DNA of 12,234 nucleotides from an uncultured Christensenellaceae bacterium (lineage in GTDB: Bacteria > Bacillota > Clostridia > Christensenellales > Borkfalkiaceae), in contig CAJUMW010000001.1 of assembly GCA_910587625.1 (NCBI GenBank), forward strand, positions 185,795-198,028, given 5' to 3'. A program made the translations under genes and the position numbers. The stretch's first letter is position 1, and each line of letters starts with the position of its first letter. Below, piece after piece: positions 1-10,235 of this stretch. The notes beneath the pieces are model-generated. The model saw only the letters and a program-made list of their open reading frames with translations, was not told where the DNA came from and did no database searches.

Positions 1-743
1 AAGTTTACGACGGCAGAACGGGCGAACCCTTTGAAAACCGTGTAACTGTCGGCGTACAGTATATGATTAAGCTTATTCACCTTGTCGACGATAAAATTCA
101 CGCTCGTTCGATAGGCCCTTACAGTCTTGTAACTCAGCAGCCCCTCGGCGGTAAAGCTCAGTTCGGCGGACAGCGTTTCGGAGAAATGGAAGTTTGGGCG
201 CTCGAGGCTTACGGCGCGGCGCACATCTTGCAGGAAATTCTTACCGTCAAGTCGGACGATATTGTAGGACGTGTAAAGACCTATGAGAGCATAGTCAAGG
301 GAAACAATATTTCCGAGCCCGGCATACCCGAAGCCTTCAAGGTACTTTTAAAGGAACTCCAATCTCTTGCGCTTGACGTAAAAGTTTTAACCGAGTCTGG
401 AGAAGAGCTTATTATTCGCGAGCTTGACGACGATGACGACGCTATTCCTACCGCGAGAGCGCGCGAAGCTCAGGCTATCGACGATTCTATCCCCGTTACC
501 GAGTTCGACATTACAGGTGAGGACGAGGACGAAGAACTCGACCTTGAACCCGTTTCGATATTCGACAACGACGAGGACGACTTTACCAGCAAAGAATTGT
601 TTGACGAGGACGACGACCTCGACTTCGGCGACGACGATGAGTTGAACGACAAGTTCACTCTCTTCGACGAGGACGAGGACCTTGATTTCAACGAGCAAGA
701 CGATGACATCGGCACTGACGGCGACGATGACGAAGAGAAATAA
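1..743 (+). CDS. rpoB: RNA polymerase beta subunit, C-terminal part (5' end outside window)
   Basis: This is the C-terminal 246 residues of the beta subunit of RNA polymerase. The reading frame is open from base 3 with no start, so the gene begins upstream of the window. The first residues read VYDGRTGEPFENRVTVGV, and the very conserved stretch GKAQFGGQRFGEMEVWALEAY follows. That stretch belongs to the C-terminal region of RpoB that forms the clamp and packs against the start of beta prime. Homology ends near residue VKVLTESGEE (about base 400). After it comes a tail of about 110 residues, roughly half Asp or Glu, with an internal FDEDxDLDF-type repeat. Acidic RpoB tails occur in some Bacillota, but this one is long and extremely charged. 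The stop codon (741-743) lies 13 bases before rpoC, so the two genes are co-transcribed. Identity is certain; the role of the tail is unknown. Confidence 0.98.
   Translation, partial: VYDGRTGEPFENRVTVGVQYMIKLIHLVDDKIHARSIGPYSLVTQQPLGGKAQFGGQRFGEMEVWALEAYGAAHILQEILTVKSDDIVGRVKTYESIVKGNNISEPGIPEAFKVLLKELQSLALDVKVLTESGEELIIRELDDDDDAIPTARAREAQAIDDSIPVTEFDITGEDEDEELDLEPVSIFDNDEDDFTSKELFDEDDDLDFGDDDELNDKFTLFDEDEDLDFNEQDDDIGTDGDDDEEK
558..689 (+). repeat. Acidic decapeptide repeat encoded in the rpoB tail
   Basis: Three copies of a short acidic motif are encoded here. The first reads IFDNDEDDF (558-584), the second LFDEDDDLDF (597-626) and the third LFDEDEDLDF (660-689). The last two differ at one residue. 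Codons are mostly GAC and GAG, which gives a low-complexity DNA tract and long spurious open frames on the opposite strand. The regular hydrophobic residues (Leu, Phe) between acidic runs suggest a short linear binding motif rather than a plain charge brush, but that is inference. Confidence 0.8.
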
Positions 744-756
744 GGCAGGTCAATAA

Positions 757-4437
<3,681 letters not shown>

Positions 4438-4448
4438 AATGTAATGAA

Positions 4449-4486
4449 AAAACCGTACGGTGCGTTAGTGCCGTACGGTTTTATTT
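4449..4486. terminator. Bidirectional intrinsic terminator between rpoC and the DUF368 gene
   Basis: A perfect 12-bp inverted repeat pairs AAAACCGTACGG (4449-4460) with CCGTACGGTTTT (4471-4482). Three further pairs (T-G, G-T, C-G) can close a GTTA tetraloop. On the plus strand the stem is followed by ATTTTT, and on the minus strand by a run of T from the A-rich left flank. It lies between two convergent genes, 11 bases after the rpoC stop and 17 bases from the end of the minus-strand gene, so it probably serves both. Confidence 0.92.
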
Positions 4487-4499
4487 TTAATCAAAACAT

Positions 4500-5381
4500 T
4501 TAATTTTCTTCAATGATATCTTGCTTTTTTGTCTTTGATTCAACATAGGCGGTCAGGGCATAGGTAGCTATTGCTCCGAATAGGCAAAGGATTACGCCTA
4601 TTGAAATATTCAAAGCGTCAAAGGTGGAGGAGGCAAATTCATCGGTCAAAAGTATTGCGGGAATCGAACCGAGTACAAATCCGTTTATTGCCCAACCCGT
4701 GCCGCGCGGAAACTTATTCATAAAGAATTTCATAAGCTTTGCAATACTGAAAAATCCTACGATAAGCCCTATTGCAAACAGTGCCAGCACGCCGAACGAG
4801 TGCCAGAAATTACCGAATATCGCGCGAACGGTATCCAAAATTGGTTGATAATAGCCGAAGATAAACATTAAAAGCGAACCGCTTACCCCGGGCACAACAA
4901 GCGCACACGATGCAAGCGCGCCCATAATTATCAACAGAAAATAACCGCCAACGGGCATATCCGCGCCCAAATTTACGTCACCCAACGAAGGTATAAAGCA
5001 AATTCCTACAACTACCGCCACGGGAATTAAAAAAGCGACAATGTCGGTAGGCTTGAAACCTCTCTTTATCGAGTCCTTAAAAAGCTTGGGCATCGAGCCT
5101 GCCATAAGACCTGTAAACAATAAAATTGTCGGCAGTTTTGCGTATTTAAGCGCATAGTAGAGGGGGAAGTACATTGCGGCAATTCCGACAACCGCCCCAA
5201 AAATTATCGGCAATAAAAAGACTATATTTTTTTTAAAGTCACGCCGCAAGTCGCTTATGGCGCCGATAAGCCTGTCGTAAACGCCCATCAAAACGGCTAG
5301 CGTTCCGCCGCTTACTCCGGGTATAATCATTGCAATGCCTATCAAAGCGCCAGTAGCAAATAGTTTAAAAAAATCTTTCAT
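4500..5381 (-). CDS. popT: DUF368 family membrane protein, probable undecaprenyl-phosphate transporter (PopT type)
   Basis: This 293-residue integral membrane protein belongs to the DUF368 family. Characterised members (PopT) bring undecaprenyl phosphate, the lipid carrier for peptidoglycan and other wall polymers, back across the cytoplasmic membrane. The family hallmark is present in two halves: PGVSGG at 21-26 and PGVSGS at 164-169. Each follows a hydrophobic helix (GALIGIAMII and IIMGALASCALVV), consistent with an inverted-repeat fold of about eight or nine membrane segments. The C-terminus is short and charged. I chose the ATG at 5381 (MKDFFKLF) because family members start close to this point; an in-frame TTG at 5414 would add 11 residues. 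Neither start has a Shine-Dalgarno sequence. The gene lies 43 bases behind yitT on the same strand and is probably co-transcribed. The family call is strong; substrate is inferred from studied relatives. Confidence 0.88.
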   Translation of the reverse strand: MKDFFKLFATGALIGIAMIIPGVSGGTLAVLMGVYDRLIGAISDLRRDFKKNIVFLLPIIFGAVVGIAAMYFPLYYALKYAKLPTILLFTGLMAGSMPKLFKDSIKRGFKPTDIVAFLIPVAVVVGICFIPSLGDVNLGADMPVGGYFLLIIMGALASCALVVPGVSGSLLMFIFGYYQPILDTVRAIFGNFWHSFGVLALFAIGLIVGFFSIAKLMKFFMNKFPRGTGWAINGFVLGSIPAILLTDEFASSTFDALNISIGVILCLFGAIATYALTAYVESKTKKQDIIEEN

Positions 5382-5391
5382 ATTTATAAAA

Positions 5392-5397
5392 ATTATA
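5392..5397 (-). promoter_or_regulatory. Possible -10 box just ahead of the DUF368 gene
   Basis: On the minus strand a perfect TATAAT (5397 down to 5392) ends 10 bases before the ATG at 5381. A start point seven bases downstream would give a 4-base leader. The -35 position at 17-base spacing reads GCATAA, which is poor, and there is no extended -10 TG. This could be a weak secondary promoter inside the yitT operon or chance in AT-rich spacer DNA. Confidence 0.3.
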
Positions 5398-5424
5398 CTT
5401 ATTTTATCGTGCAATTATGCTAAA

Positions 5425-6375
5425 TTACAGTTCGTCGTCAAAATGCCCCAAATATCCTTCACCGTAAATTTCTTTGGCGCTTGTGACTATCACAAATGCG
5501 TTCGGGTCGTGCGCTTTAACAATATCCTTAAGTTTTGGAAAAAGGTAATTTTTAACCGCGCACAAGATTATGCGCTTCTCGTTGCCCGTGTATGCGCCCT
5601 CTCCGTCGATAAACGTTGCGCCTATGTCAAGCTCGGCAAGAATTTTAGATGTAATTTCGGGAGCTTTGTCGTGAGTCGTAATTATATACGCAAGTTTTGC
5701 GGTATTTCCGCCGTAAAGCACAAGGTCGAAAAGCGTTGTAAATACTACAATTGAAATAGCAGTGTAACAGGTATTTTCAAAAAAGTTTTCCATACCGAAC
5801 GCCCAATATACAATTGCAGACGTCAGCACTATACTCATATCGATGATAAGAGATATAAATCCCATTCTTAAATATCTGAATTTTTTTCTGCAAATTTTAA
5901 CTATTATATCGGTGCCGCCAGTAGAACTGCCCATTCTGAAAATAAATCCCAAGCCTATACCGAACATAGCGCCGCCAACAAGCGCAGCAAGCAACATACT
6001 TTCGGTTATGGGCAAATAGCTTTCAAAAACAAACTCCCAAAGATACATCAGAGCAGACGACGTAACGGTGGCGTAGGCGGTCGAAATAATAAACTTTTTA
6101 CCGAAGTAAATCGCACCCAAAACAAATATAGGTACATTTAATATTATAATAAGAATACCTGTGGAAAAATCAAATCCGGAAGCTGCTTTAATTATATAGT
6201 TGATAATTATTGCAACGCCTGTAATTCCACCCGAAGCAAAATTGTTTGCGTCAAGAAATAGCGAAACGCCAAGCGAGTAAATAATGCAGCCAAGCGTAAT
6301 AATTGCGTATCGTACTATAAAATCGCATACGTCTTTTTTAGTTATCTTGTGTTCGGAAAACTTTTTTTCATTCAT
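5425..6375 (-). CDS. YitT family membrane protein (DUF161 with C-terminal DUF2179)
   Basis: This 316-residue protein has the YitT family layout. The N-terminal membrane domain has about six hydrophobic segments, near residues 21-40, 50-65, 72-90, 97-115, 126-147 and 172-192, with another at 204-222. A soluble DUF2179 domain follows at about 228-306. Family landmarks are FLDANNFASGGITGVAIII at 40-58, GSSTGGTDII at 149-158 and the C-terminal part GATFIDGEGAYTG to TSAKEIYGEGY. The family is widespread in Bacillota, and no transport substrate or reaction is established, so I give no gene symbol. The ATG at 6375 has no ribosome site but has a near-consensus promoter directly upstream, implying a leaderless or near-leaderless message. 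It is the first gene of a probable two-gene minus-strand operon with the DUF368 transporter. It is divergent from galT. Confidence 0.92.
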   Translation of the reverse strand: MNEKKFSEHKITKKDVCDFIVRYAIITLGCIIYSLGVSLFLDANNFASGGITGVAIIINYIIKAASGFDFSTGILIIILNVPIFVLGAIYFGKKFIISTAYATVTSSALMYLWEFVFESYLPITESMLLAALVGGAMFGIGLGFIFRMGSSTGGTDIIVKICRKKFRYLRMGFISLIIDMSIVLTSAIVYWAFGMENFFENTCYTAISIVVFTTLFDLVLYGGNTAKLAYIITTHDKAPEITSKILAELDIGATFIDGEGAYTGNEKRIILCAVKNYLFPKLKDIVKAHDPNAFVIVTSAKEIYGEGYLGHFDDEL

Positions 6376-6384
6376 TATAATTTA

Positions 6385-6413
6385 ATTATACGCAAAATAT
6401 GAAAAATAGTCAA
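6385..6413 (-). promoter_or_regulatory. Sigma-A type promoter of yitT
   Basis: Read on the minus strand, TTGACT (6413-6408) and TATAAT (6390-6385) are separated by exactly 17 bases, one mismatch from the full consensus. The predicted start point is near 6378, only about three bases before the ATG at 6375. This leaves no room for a Shine-Dalgarno site and predicts a leaderless mRNA. Confidence 0.82.
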
Positions 6414-6450
6414 TTACTCAACCGAATAAACTGCTTAATTAATAATTTTA

Positions 6451-6466
6451 AAGTGAAAATTTACTT
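6451..6466. promoter_or_regulatory. Imperfect palindrome at the galT -35 box, possible operator
   Basis: The sequence AAGTGAAAATTTACTT matches its own reverse complement at 12 of 16 positions, with arms AAGT and ACTT. It overlaps the first two bases of the galT -35 element (6465-6470), where a bound repressor would block polymerase. It lacks the central CG of LacI/GalR-type operators. The surrounding DNA is AT-rich, so chance is possible. Confidence 0.25.
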
Positions 6467-6493
6467 GATTATGTTAAGGTTTGGCATTACAAT
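6465..6493 (+). promoter_or_regulatory. Promoter of the galTKM operon
   Basis: TTGATT (6465-6470) and TACAAT (6488-6493) are 17 bases apart. The start would be near 6500, leaving a leader of about 32 bases before the galT ATG at 6532. It is divergent from the yitT promoter, with about 50 bases between the two -35 boxes. The leader contains no clear Shine-Dalgarno sequence. Confidence 0.6.
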
Positions 6494-6531
6494 ATATATT
6501 GAAACATTTGAAGCGTGAAAAATTAATAACT

Positions 6532-7893
6532 ATGGAACAAAAAGAAATAAAAAAATTAATAGAGTATGCAAAAGCTAAGTTAGAGCTTAAAGCGCGGGAT
6601 GAGCAATATAAGTCAAACAGGCTGTTGGACATTATGCAAAGCGGCTTGGAGAGCGCGCAGTTAGAGGACGCAATTTACGGTGAACTATCCCTGTTGCCGT
6701 CTGAAATAGATGAACGCTTTGCGCATATTTACAAGGAGTGCGGCAGTAAAGCGGCAACCGAGTGGCTGTATAACTATTGCGTTTATAATAAATACGTCAA
6801 AAAAGACGTGCTTGATAAAAATCCGCGCTTCGATTGCGCCAACGGTTTAACTATAACCATAAACAAAGCTAAGCCCGAATTCCGCGACCCTAAAAAAGCA
6901 AAGGCGGGCAACAGCGTGGACGGCGGTTTTTGCAAGTGCGTAATCTGCCGCGAGAACGAGGGTTTCGGCGCAAAGAATAAGCGCAACCTGAGAACAATAT
7001 CATTGACGCTCGGTTCCAAACCTTGGTTTTGGCAGTACTCTCCTTTCGGATATTTTAACGAACACGGTATAGCGGTAAACTGCGAGCATATACCAATGCA
7101 CATAGACAGGGGAACGTTATGTAATCTTTTAGATTTCGTAGATAAGTTTCCGCACTATTTCATAGGCTGTAACGCGCCTTTGGAGAGGATAGGCGGAAGT
7201 GTGTTAGCCCACGACCACTATCAGGGCGGAGGGGAAGTTTTGCCATTGCACAGGGCAAAGATAAAGACAAAAATATTAGATAAGAAATTTCCGTATGTGA
7301 CCGTAGGCATACTCGATTGGCCGGGAACAGTAATAAGAATACAAAGCGAAAAGCGCAACGAAATAATCGACATAGCAGACAGACTTCGCGAGTCGTGGAT
7401 AAATTACAGTAACGTAAAACTCGGTATAATAGCGCAGGATAAGAGCGGAGTACATAACGCAATAAGTCCCACGGTAATAAAGACGGCAACGCATTACGAG
7501 ATGAATATCATACTTCGCAGTAATATTACGAGCGAAAAATACCCGGACGGAGTATTCCACGCGCATCCGGAATATCACTCGATAAAGAAAGAGAGCATAG
7601 GACTTATAGAAGCTCAGGGACTGTTTATTCTCCCCGGCAGGTTGGAGCAAGAACTTGCGGAGATAGAGGAAATTATTAAGTCAAAAAGAGCATTGCCCCC
7701 CGAATATGACGCGTTTAAGCTCGTTTATCAAGAAGCAAAGGCATTATACGAAAGCGAAAAATACTCGGATATACACAAAGCAATGCAGGAAGAATTGGGT
7801 AGCATCTGTTACAGAATACTTGAAAATACGGCAGTATTTAAAGAAGAAAATTACTTGCTTGAATTTTTACAGGGGGCAGGATTTGAAATATGA
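6532..7893 (+). CDS. galT: Galactose-1-phosphate uridylyltransferase, class II
   Basis: This 453-residue protein is a class II GalT, the form found mainly in Bacillota. It swaps galactose 1-phosphate for the glucose 1-phosphate of UDP-glucose, giving UDP-galactose. The active-site motif is HDHYQGG at 227-233, in place of the HPHGQ of class I; the class II nucleophile is its second His (H229). Cys residues C134, C136 and C139 (CKCVIC) precede it. The C-terminal half has HAHPEYH starting at H343, followed by the class II signature KKESIGLIEAQGLFILPGRLEQEL. It is somewhat shorter than the 480-510 residues common in this class. I prefer the ATG at 6532; an in-frame TTG at 6481 would lie upstream of the predicted transcription start and overlap the -10 region. 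There is no obvious ribosome site. The stop overlaps the galK start (ATGA). Confidence 0.95.
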   Translation: MEQKEIKKLIEYAKAKLELKARDEQYKSNRLLDIMQSGLESAQLEDAIYGELSLLPSEIDERFAHIYKECGSKAATEWLYNYCVYNKYVKKDVLDKNPRFDCANGLTITINKAKPEFRDPKKAKAGNSVDGGFCKCVICRENEGFGAKNKRNLRTISLTLGSKPWFWQYSPFGYFNEHGIAVNCEHIPMHIDRGTLCNLLDFVDKFPHYFIGCNAPLERIGGSVLAHDHYQGGGEVLPLHRAKIKTKILDKKFPYVTVGILDWPGTVIRIQSEKRNEIIDIADRLRESWINYSNVKLGIIAQDKSGVHNAISPTVIKTATHYEMNIILRSNITSEKYPDGVFHAHPEYHSIKKESIGLIEAQGLFILPGRLEQELAEIEEIIKSKRALPPEYDAFKLVYQEAKALYESEKYSDIHKAMQEELGSICYRILENTAVFKEENYLLEFLQGAGFEI

Positions 7894-9005
7894 AAGAATA
7901 TGAATACAAAGTAAGCGCGGCGGGGCGAATCAACCTTATAGGCGAACACATAGACTACTGCGGGGGCAAGGTAATGCCTGTGGCACTTTCGCTCAAAAAC
8001 ACGGTATATATCCGCCCCAACGGCACTAATAAAATCAATTTATCTTGGACTACCTTGCCCGATAAAGTAACTTTGGATATTGATAAACTCGAAAGCTACA
8101 AGGGCTTAAAATACGGCAACTACCAAGCGGGCGCCGCGCTTATGTGGCAACGTGCAGGGCATAAGGTAATAGGCTGCGATATGTTGCACGACTGCACCGT
8201 TCCTTTCGGCAGCGGACTTTCAAGTTCAGCGGCGATAGAAGTAAGCACTATAGCTGCGCTCGCAACGCTCGCGGGCGAGCCTTTGGATAAAGTAGATATT
8301 GCGTTAAAGGCGCAACAGGCGGAAAGAGAATATACGGGCGTAAACTGCGGAATAATGGACCAATACGCATCGGCTTGCGGAAAGAAGGACAGCGTAATGC
8401 TGTTGGATTGCAACACGTTGGAGTGCGAGTATTTGCCGCTTCTATTGGGCGATTACTCGCTTGTAATAACCAACTGCAATAAGCCGCACAGCTTAATAGA
8501 GAGCAAGTATAACGAGCGGCGCGAGGAAACGGAAAGGGCGTTAAAGATGCTGCAACAGCATTTAGATATAAAGTGCCTTGCCGAACTGAATCTTGCCGAT
8601 TTCAAAAAATACGGTGCGGAACTGACAGGGATATTAAGAAAGCGTTTGGAGCATATTGTAAACGAGTGCGAGCGAGTCTGTTTGGCAACGCAAGCATTAA
8701 AAGCCGGCAATGTGCAAATACTCGGCGAACTTTTAAATAAATCCCACGCGTCCTTAAGAGATAATTACGAAGTAACGGGCAGGGAACCCGACGCACTTGT
8801 AGAAGCGGCGCAGACACAGAGCTGCTGTATAGGTTCGCGGCTTATAGGCGGGGGGTTCGGCGGTTGCACAATTTCGCTTGTAAAGACAAAATGTATAGAC
8901 GAGTTCAAGGAATTTACCTTTAATTCATATCTTAAAGCTACGGGATATAGGGCAGAGTTTTACGATACTGAAATTTCGGACGGCATTATTATAACAAAAT
9001 TATAG
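7890..9005 (+). CDS. galK: Galactokinase
   Basis: This 371-residue GHMP-superfamily kinase phosphorylates alpha-D-galactose at C1 with ATP. The galactokinase signature GRINLIGEHIDYCGG is at 12-26 and includes R13, E19 and D22. The glycine-rich ATP loop PFGSGLSSSAA is at 105-115. The catalytic Asp is D157 in GIMDQYASACG. The third GHMP motif, GSRLIGGGFGGC, is at 315-326. Length is typical for bacterial GalK (about 380). The ATG at 7890 overlaps the galT stop by four bases, so translation is probably coupled. A purine-rich AGGGGGCAGG at 7871-7880 is a good ribosome site. Its substrate is the alpha anomer supplied by GalM, encoded next, and its product feeds GalT. Confidence 0.97.
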   Translation: MKEYEYKVSAAGRINLIGEHIDYCGGKVMPVALSLKNTVYIRPNGTNKINLSWTTLPDKVTLDIDKLESYKGLKYGNYQAGAALMWQRAGHKVIGCDMLHDCTVPFGSGLSSSAAIEVSTIAALATLAGEPLDKVDIALKAQQAEREYTGVNCGIMDQYASACGKKDSVMLLDCNTLECEYLPLLLGDYSLVITNCNKPHSLIESKYNERREETERALKMLQQHLDIKCLAELNLADFKKYGAELTGILRKRLEHIVNECERVCLATQALKAGNVQILGELLNKSHASLRDNYEVTGREPDALVEAAQTQSCCIGSRLIGGGFGGCTISLVKTKCIDEFKEFTFNSYLKATGYRAEFYDTEISDGIIITKL

Positions 9006-9025
9006 CGGTCAAAATACTATTATAT

Positions 9026-10009
9026 ATGAAAAAACTGTACGATGAAATTAACGGCAAACAAATCTATCTTTACACGTTAAAAGACGCAAACGTCGAAGTA
9101 GACATCTGCGAGGCGGGGGCAAGAATAAACGCCTTACGCGTAAACGGCGTCGATATAGCGTTGGGATTTAACAGCGTAAGCGACTATTTAAAGAGCGGTT
9201 GCTATGCCGGCGCAACTATCGGCAGACTTGTAAACAGAATAGCAAACGGCAGGTTTACTCTTAACGGCAAAGATTATCAATTAAATACAAACAGCGGAAA
9301 AAATCACTTGCACGGAGGAAACGAGGGCTTCGATAAAAAGTTATTCAGTGTAATCGAACTTACCGACAATTGTATTAAAATGCAATATAAAAGCTATGAC
9401 GGTGAGGAGAACTATCCGGGCAATTTAAATTTTACCGTAAAGTTTACAGTTGAAAATAATTCGCTAATAATCGAGTATCATGCTGTCAGCGATAAAGATA
9501 CGTTGTGGTGCCCTACCAATCATACATATTTTAATTTGGACGGAGAACAAAGCGGTGTATGCTTAAATAATCTGTTGCGGATTAATGCAAATTACTATAC
9601 TCCCGTTGACGGCGGACTTATCCCTACAGGAAATAAGACGGCGGTTAACGGAACGCCCCTTGATTTTTTAAGCCTAAAGAGGATATGTGAGGATATAAAT
9701 GCCGAAAAATTAGCGGCAACACTCGGTTATGACCATAACTTTATATTAAACGACGAGCACGCCGCGCATGCGGAAAGTGAAGTGACGGGCATTAAAATGG
9801 ACTTTGATACAGATATGCCGTGTTTGCAGCTCTATACAGGCGGACAATTAAACAGCGTTACGGGCAAAAGCGGCATTTACAATAAATACGCCGGTTTTTG
9901 TCTTGAGCCGCAGTATTGCCCCAACGCAATAAATATGCACGGCTTCGAAAAACCTATTTTATTGAAAAATAAAAGCAAAACACATTTTATAAGGTTAACT
10001 TTTACTTAA
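9026..10009 (+). CDS. galM: Aldose 1-epimerase (galactose mutarotase)
   Basis: This 327-residue protein converts beta-D-galactose into the alpha anomer used by galactokinase. Family landmarks are GATIGRLVNRIANGRF, then HLHGG with H96, TNHTYFNL with H166 (the proposed general acid), and LEPQYCPNA with the catalytic base E294. Length is slightly short of the usual 340-350. It begins 20 bases after galK and is probably the last gene of the operon, since a hairpin with a T run follows eight bases after its stop. The short spacer has no Shine-Dalgarno sequence (TACTATTATAT precedes the ATG), unlike galK. No signal peptide is visible, so it should act in the cytoplasm. galE is not in this window. 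Confidence 0.96.
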   Translation: MKKLYDEINGKQIYLYTLKDANVEVDICEAGARINALRVNGVDIALGFNSVSDYLKSGCYAGATIGRLVNRIANGRFTLNGKDYQLNTNSGKNHLHGGNEGFDKKLFSVIELTDNCIKMQYKSYDGEENYPGNLNFTVKFTVENNSLIIEYHAVSDKDTLWCPTNHTYFNLDGEQSGVCLNNLLRINANYYTPVDGGLIPTGNKTAVNGTPLDFLSLKRICEDINAEKLAATLGYDHNFILNDEHAAHAESEVTGIKMDFDTDMPCLQLYTGGQLNSVTGKSGIYNKYAGFCLEPQYCPNAINMHGFEKPILLKNKSKTHFIRLTFT

Positions 10010-10016
10010 TTATTAT

Positions 10017-10043
10017 AAGGCACACGCAAACGTGTGCCTTTTT
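10017..10043 (+). terminator. Intrinsic terminator of the gal operon
   Basis: A perfect 10-bp stem, AAGGCACACG (10017-10026) with CGTGTGCCTT (10031-10040), closes a CAAA loop. The T run 10039-10043 overlaps the end of the stem. It lies directly behind galM and ahead of the que promoter. Confidence 0.9.
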
Positions 10044-10077
10044 GTCAAGATTAATGATAAGTAGCGCTTCGGTTGAG

Positions 10078-10106
10078 TTGACATATGCGTTGCGGCGTGG
10101 TATTAT
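10078..10106 (+). promoter_or_regulatory. Consensus promoter of the queuosine operon
   Basis: TTGACA (10078-10083) matches the -35 consensus perfectly. A 17-base spacer follows, then TATTAT (10101-10106), one mismatch from the -10 consensus. The start is predicted near 10112-10114. Translation begins at 10238, so the untranslated leader is about 125 bases, long for a simple biosynthetic gene and suggestive of RNA-level control. Confidence 0.85.
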
Positions 10107-10117
10107 ATAGTCAATTA

Positions 10118-10164
10118 AACGGACAGTTCGTTTGCGCCATCCTGTCGTTAAACAAAACCAGGGC
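10118..10164 (+). ncRNA. Candidate preQ1-I-like riboswitch aptamer in the que leader
   Basis: A 5-bp stem pairs GACAG (10122-10126) with CTGTC (10142-10146). The loop begins TTC and ends with a C (10141) directly before the 3' strand. In preQ1-I aptamers the C at that place pairs with the ligand, and Bacillus aptamers also start the loop with UUC. Downstream, GTTAAACAAAACCAGGG strongly resembles the A-rich tail of the Thermoanaerobacter tengcongensis aptamer (GUUAACAAAACAAGGG). The loop is 15 bases, longer than the usual 10-12, and the P2 pseudoknot is not obvious: the best fit is TTTG (10131-10134) with CAGG (10159-10162), including two G-U pairs. The position ahead of queD-queE-folE-queC is the classic place for such a switch. 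I judge it a plausible but unproven, possibly divergent, member. Confidence 0.5.
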
Positions 10165-10193
10165 ATCTGAATGGGGATAGTCTTTTTAGGTGC
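10163..10193 (+). promoter_or_regulatory. Possible antiterminator pairing
   Basis: GCATCT (10163-10168) can pair with AGGTGC (10188-10193), six pairs with one G-U. The left arm touches the GGG end of the putative aptamer tail, and the right arm includes the first three bases of the terminator stem. The two folds are therefore mutually exclusive, as a ligand-controlled attenuator would need. The pairing is short and not tested by energy calculation. Confidence 0.35.
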
Positions 10194-10221
10194 AGTCGTT
10201 TTGTCGCGGCTGTATTTTTTT
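10191..10221 (+). terminator. Attenuator-type terminator ahead of queD
   Basis: TGCAGTCG (10191-10198) pairs with CGGCTGTA (10207-10214) in an 8-bp stem with two G-U pairs and an 8-base loop. Seven consecutive T residues follow (10215-10221). It ends 16 bases before the queD ATG and well after the promoter, so it can only act as a premature stop inside the leader. Confidence 0.65.
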
Positions 10222-10225
10222 GCGC

Positions 10226-10235
10226 AAAGGGAGAG
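10226..10235 (+). promoter_or_regulatory. queD: Ribosome binding site fixing the queD start
   Basis: AAAGGGAGAG lies just before the ATG at 10238. It decides the start in favour of this ATG over the in-frame GTG at 10190, which would sit next to the terminator hairpin and lacks a ribosome site. Confidence 0.75.

Noticed and set aside
387..715. Long open frames on the minus strand across the rpoB tail (Val- and Ser-rich)
   Set aside because: They are the mirror of GAC/GAG codon runs in rpoB; the composition is unnatural, there is no ribosome site, and they lie wholly inside a conserved gene.
5382..5414. TTG start extending the DUF368 protein by 11 residues
   Set aside because: No ribosome site, a rare start codon, and family members begin near MKDFFK.
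5335..5754. Plus-strand open frame across the yitT / DUF368 junction
   Set aside because: It is antisense to two well-recognised membrane proteins and resembles no family I know.
6481..6531. TTG start extending galT by 17 residues
   Set aside because: It lies upstream of the predicted transcription start and overlaps the -10 box; MEQKEIKKLIEY is a natural N-terminus.
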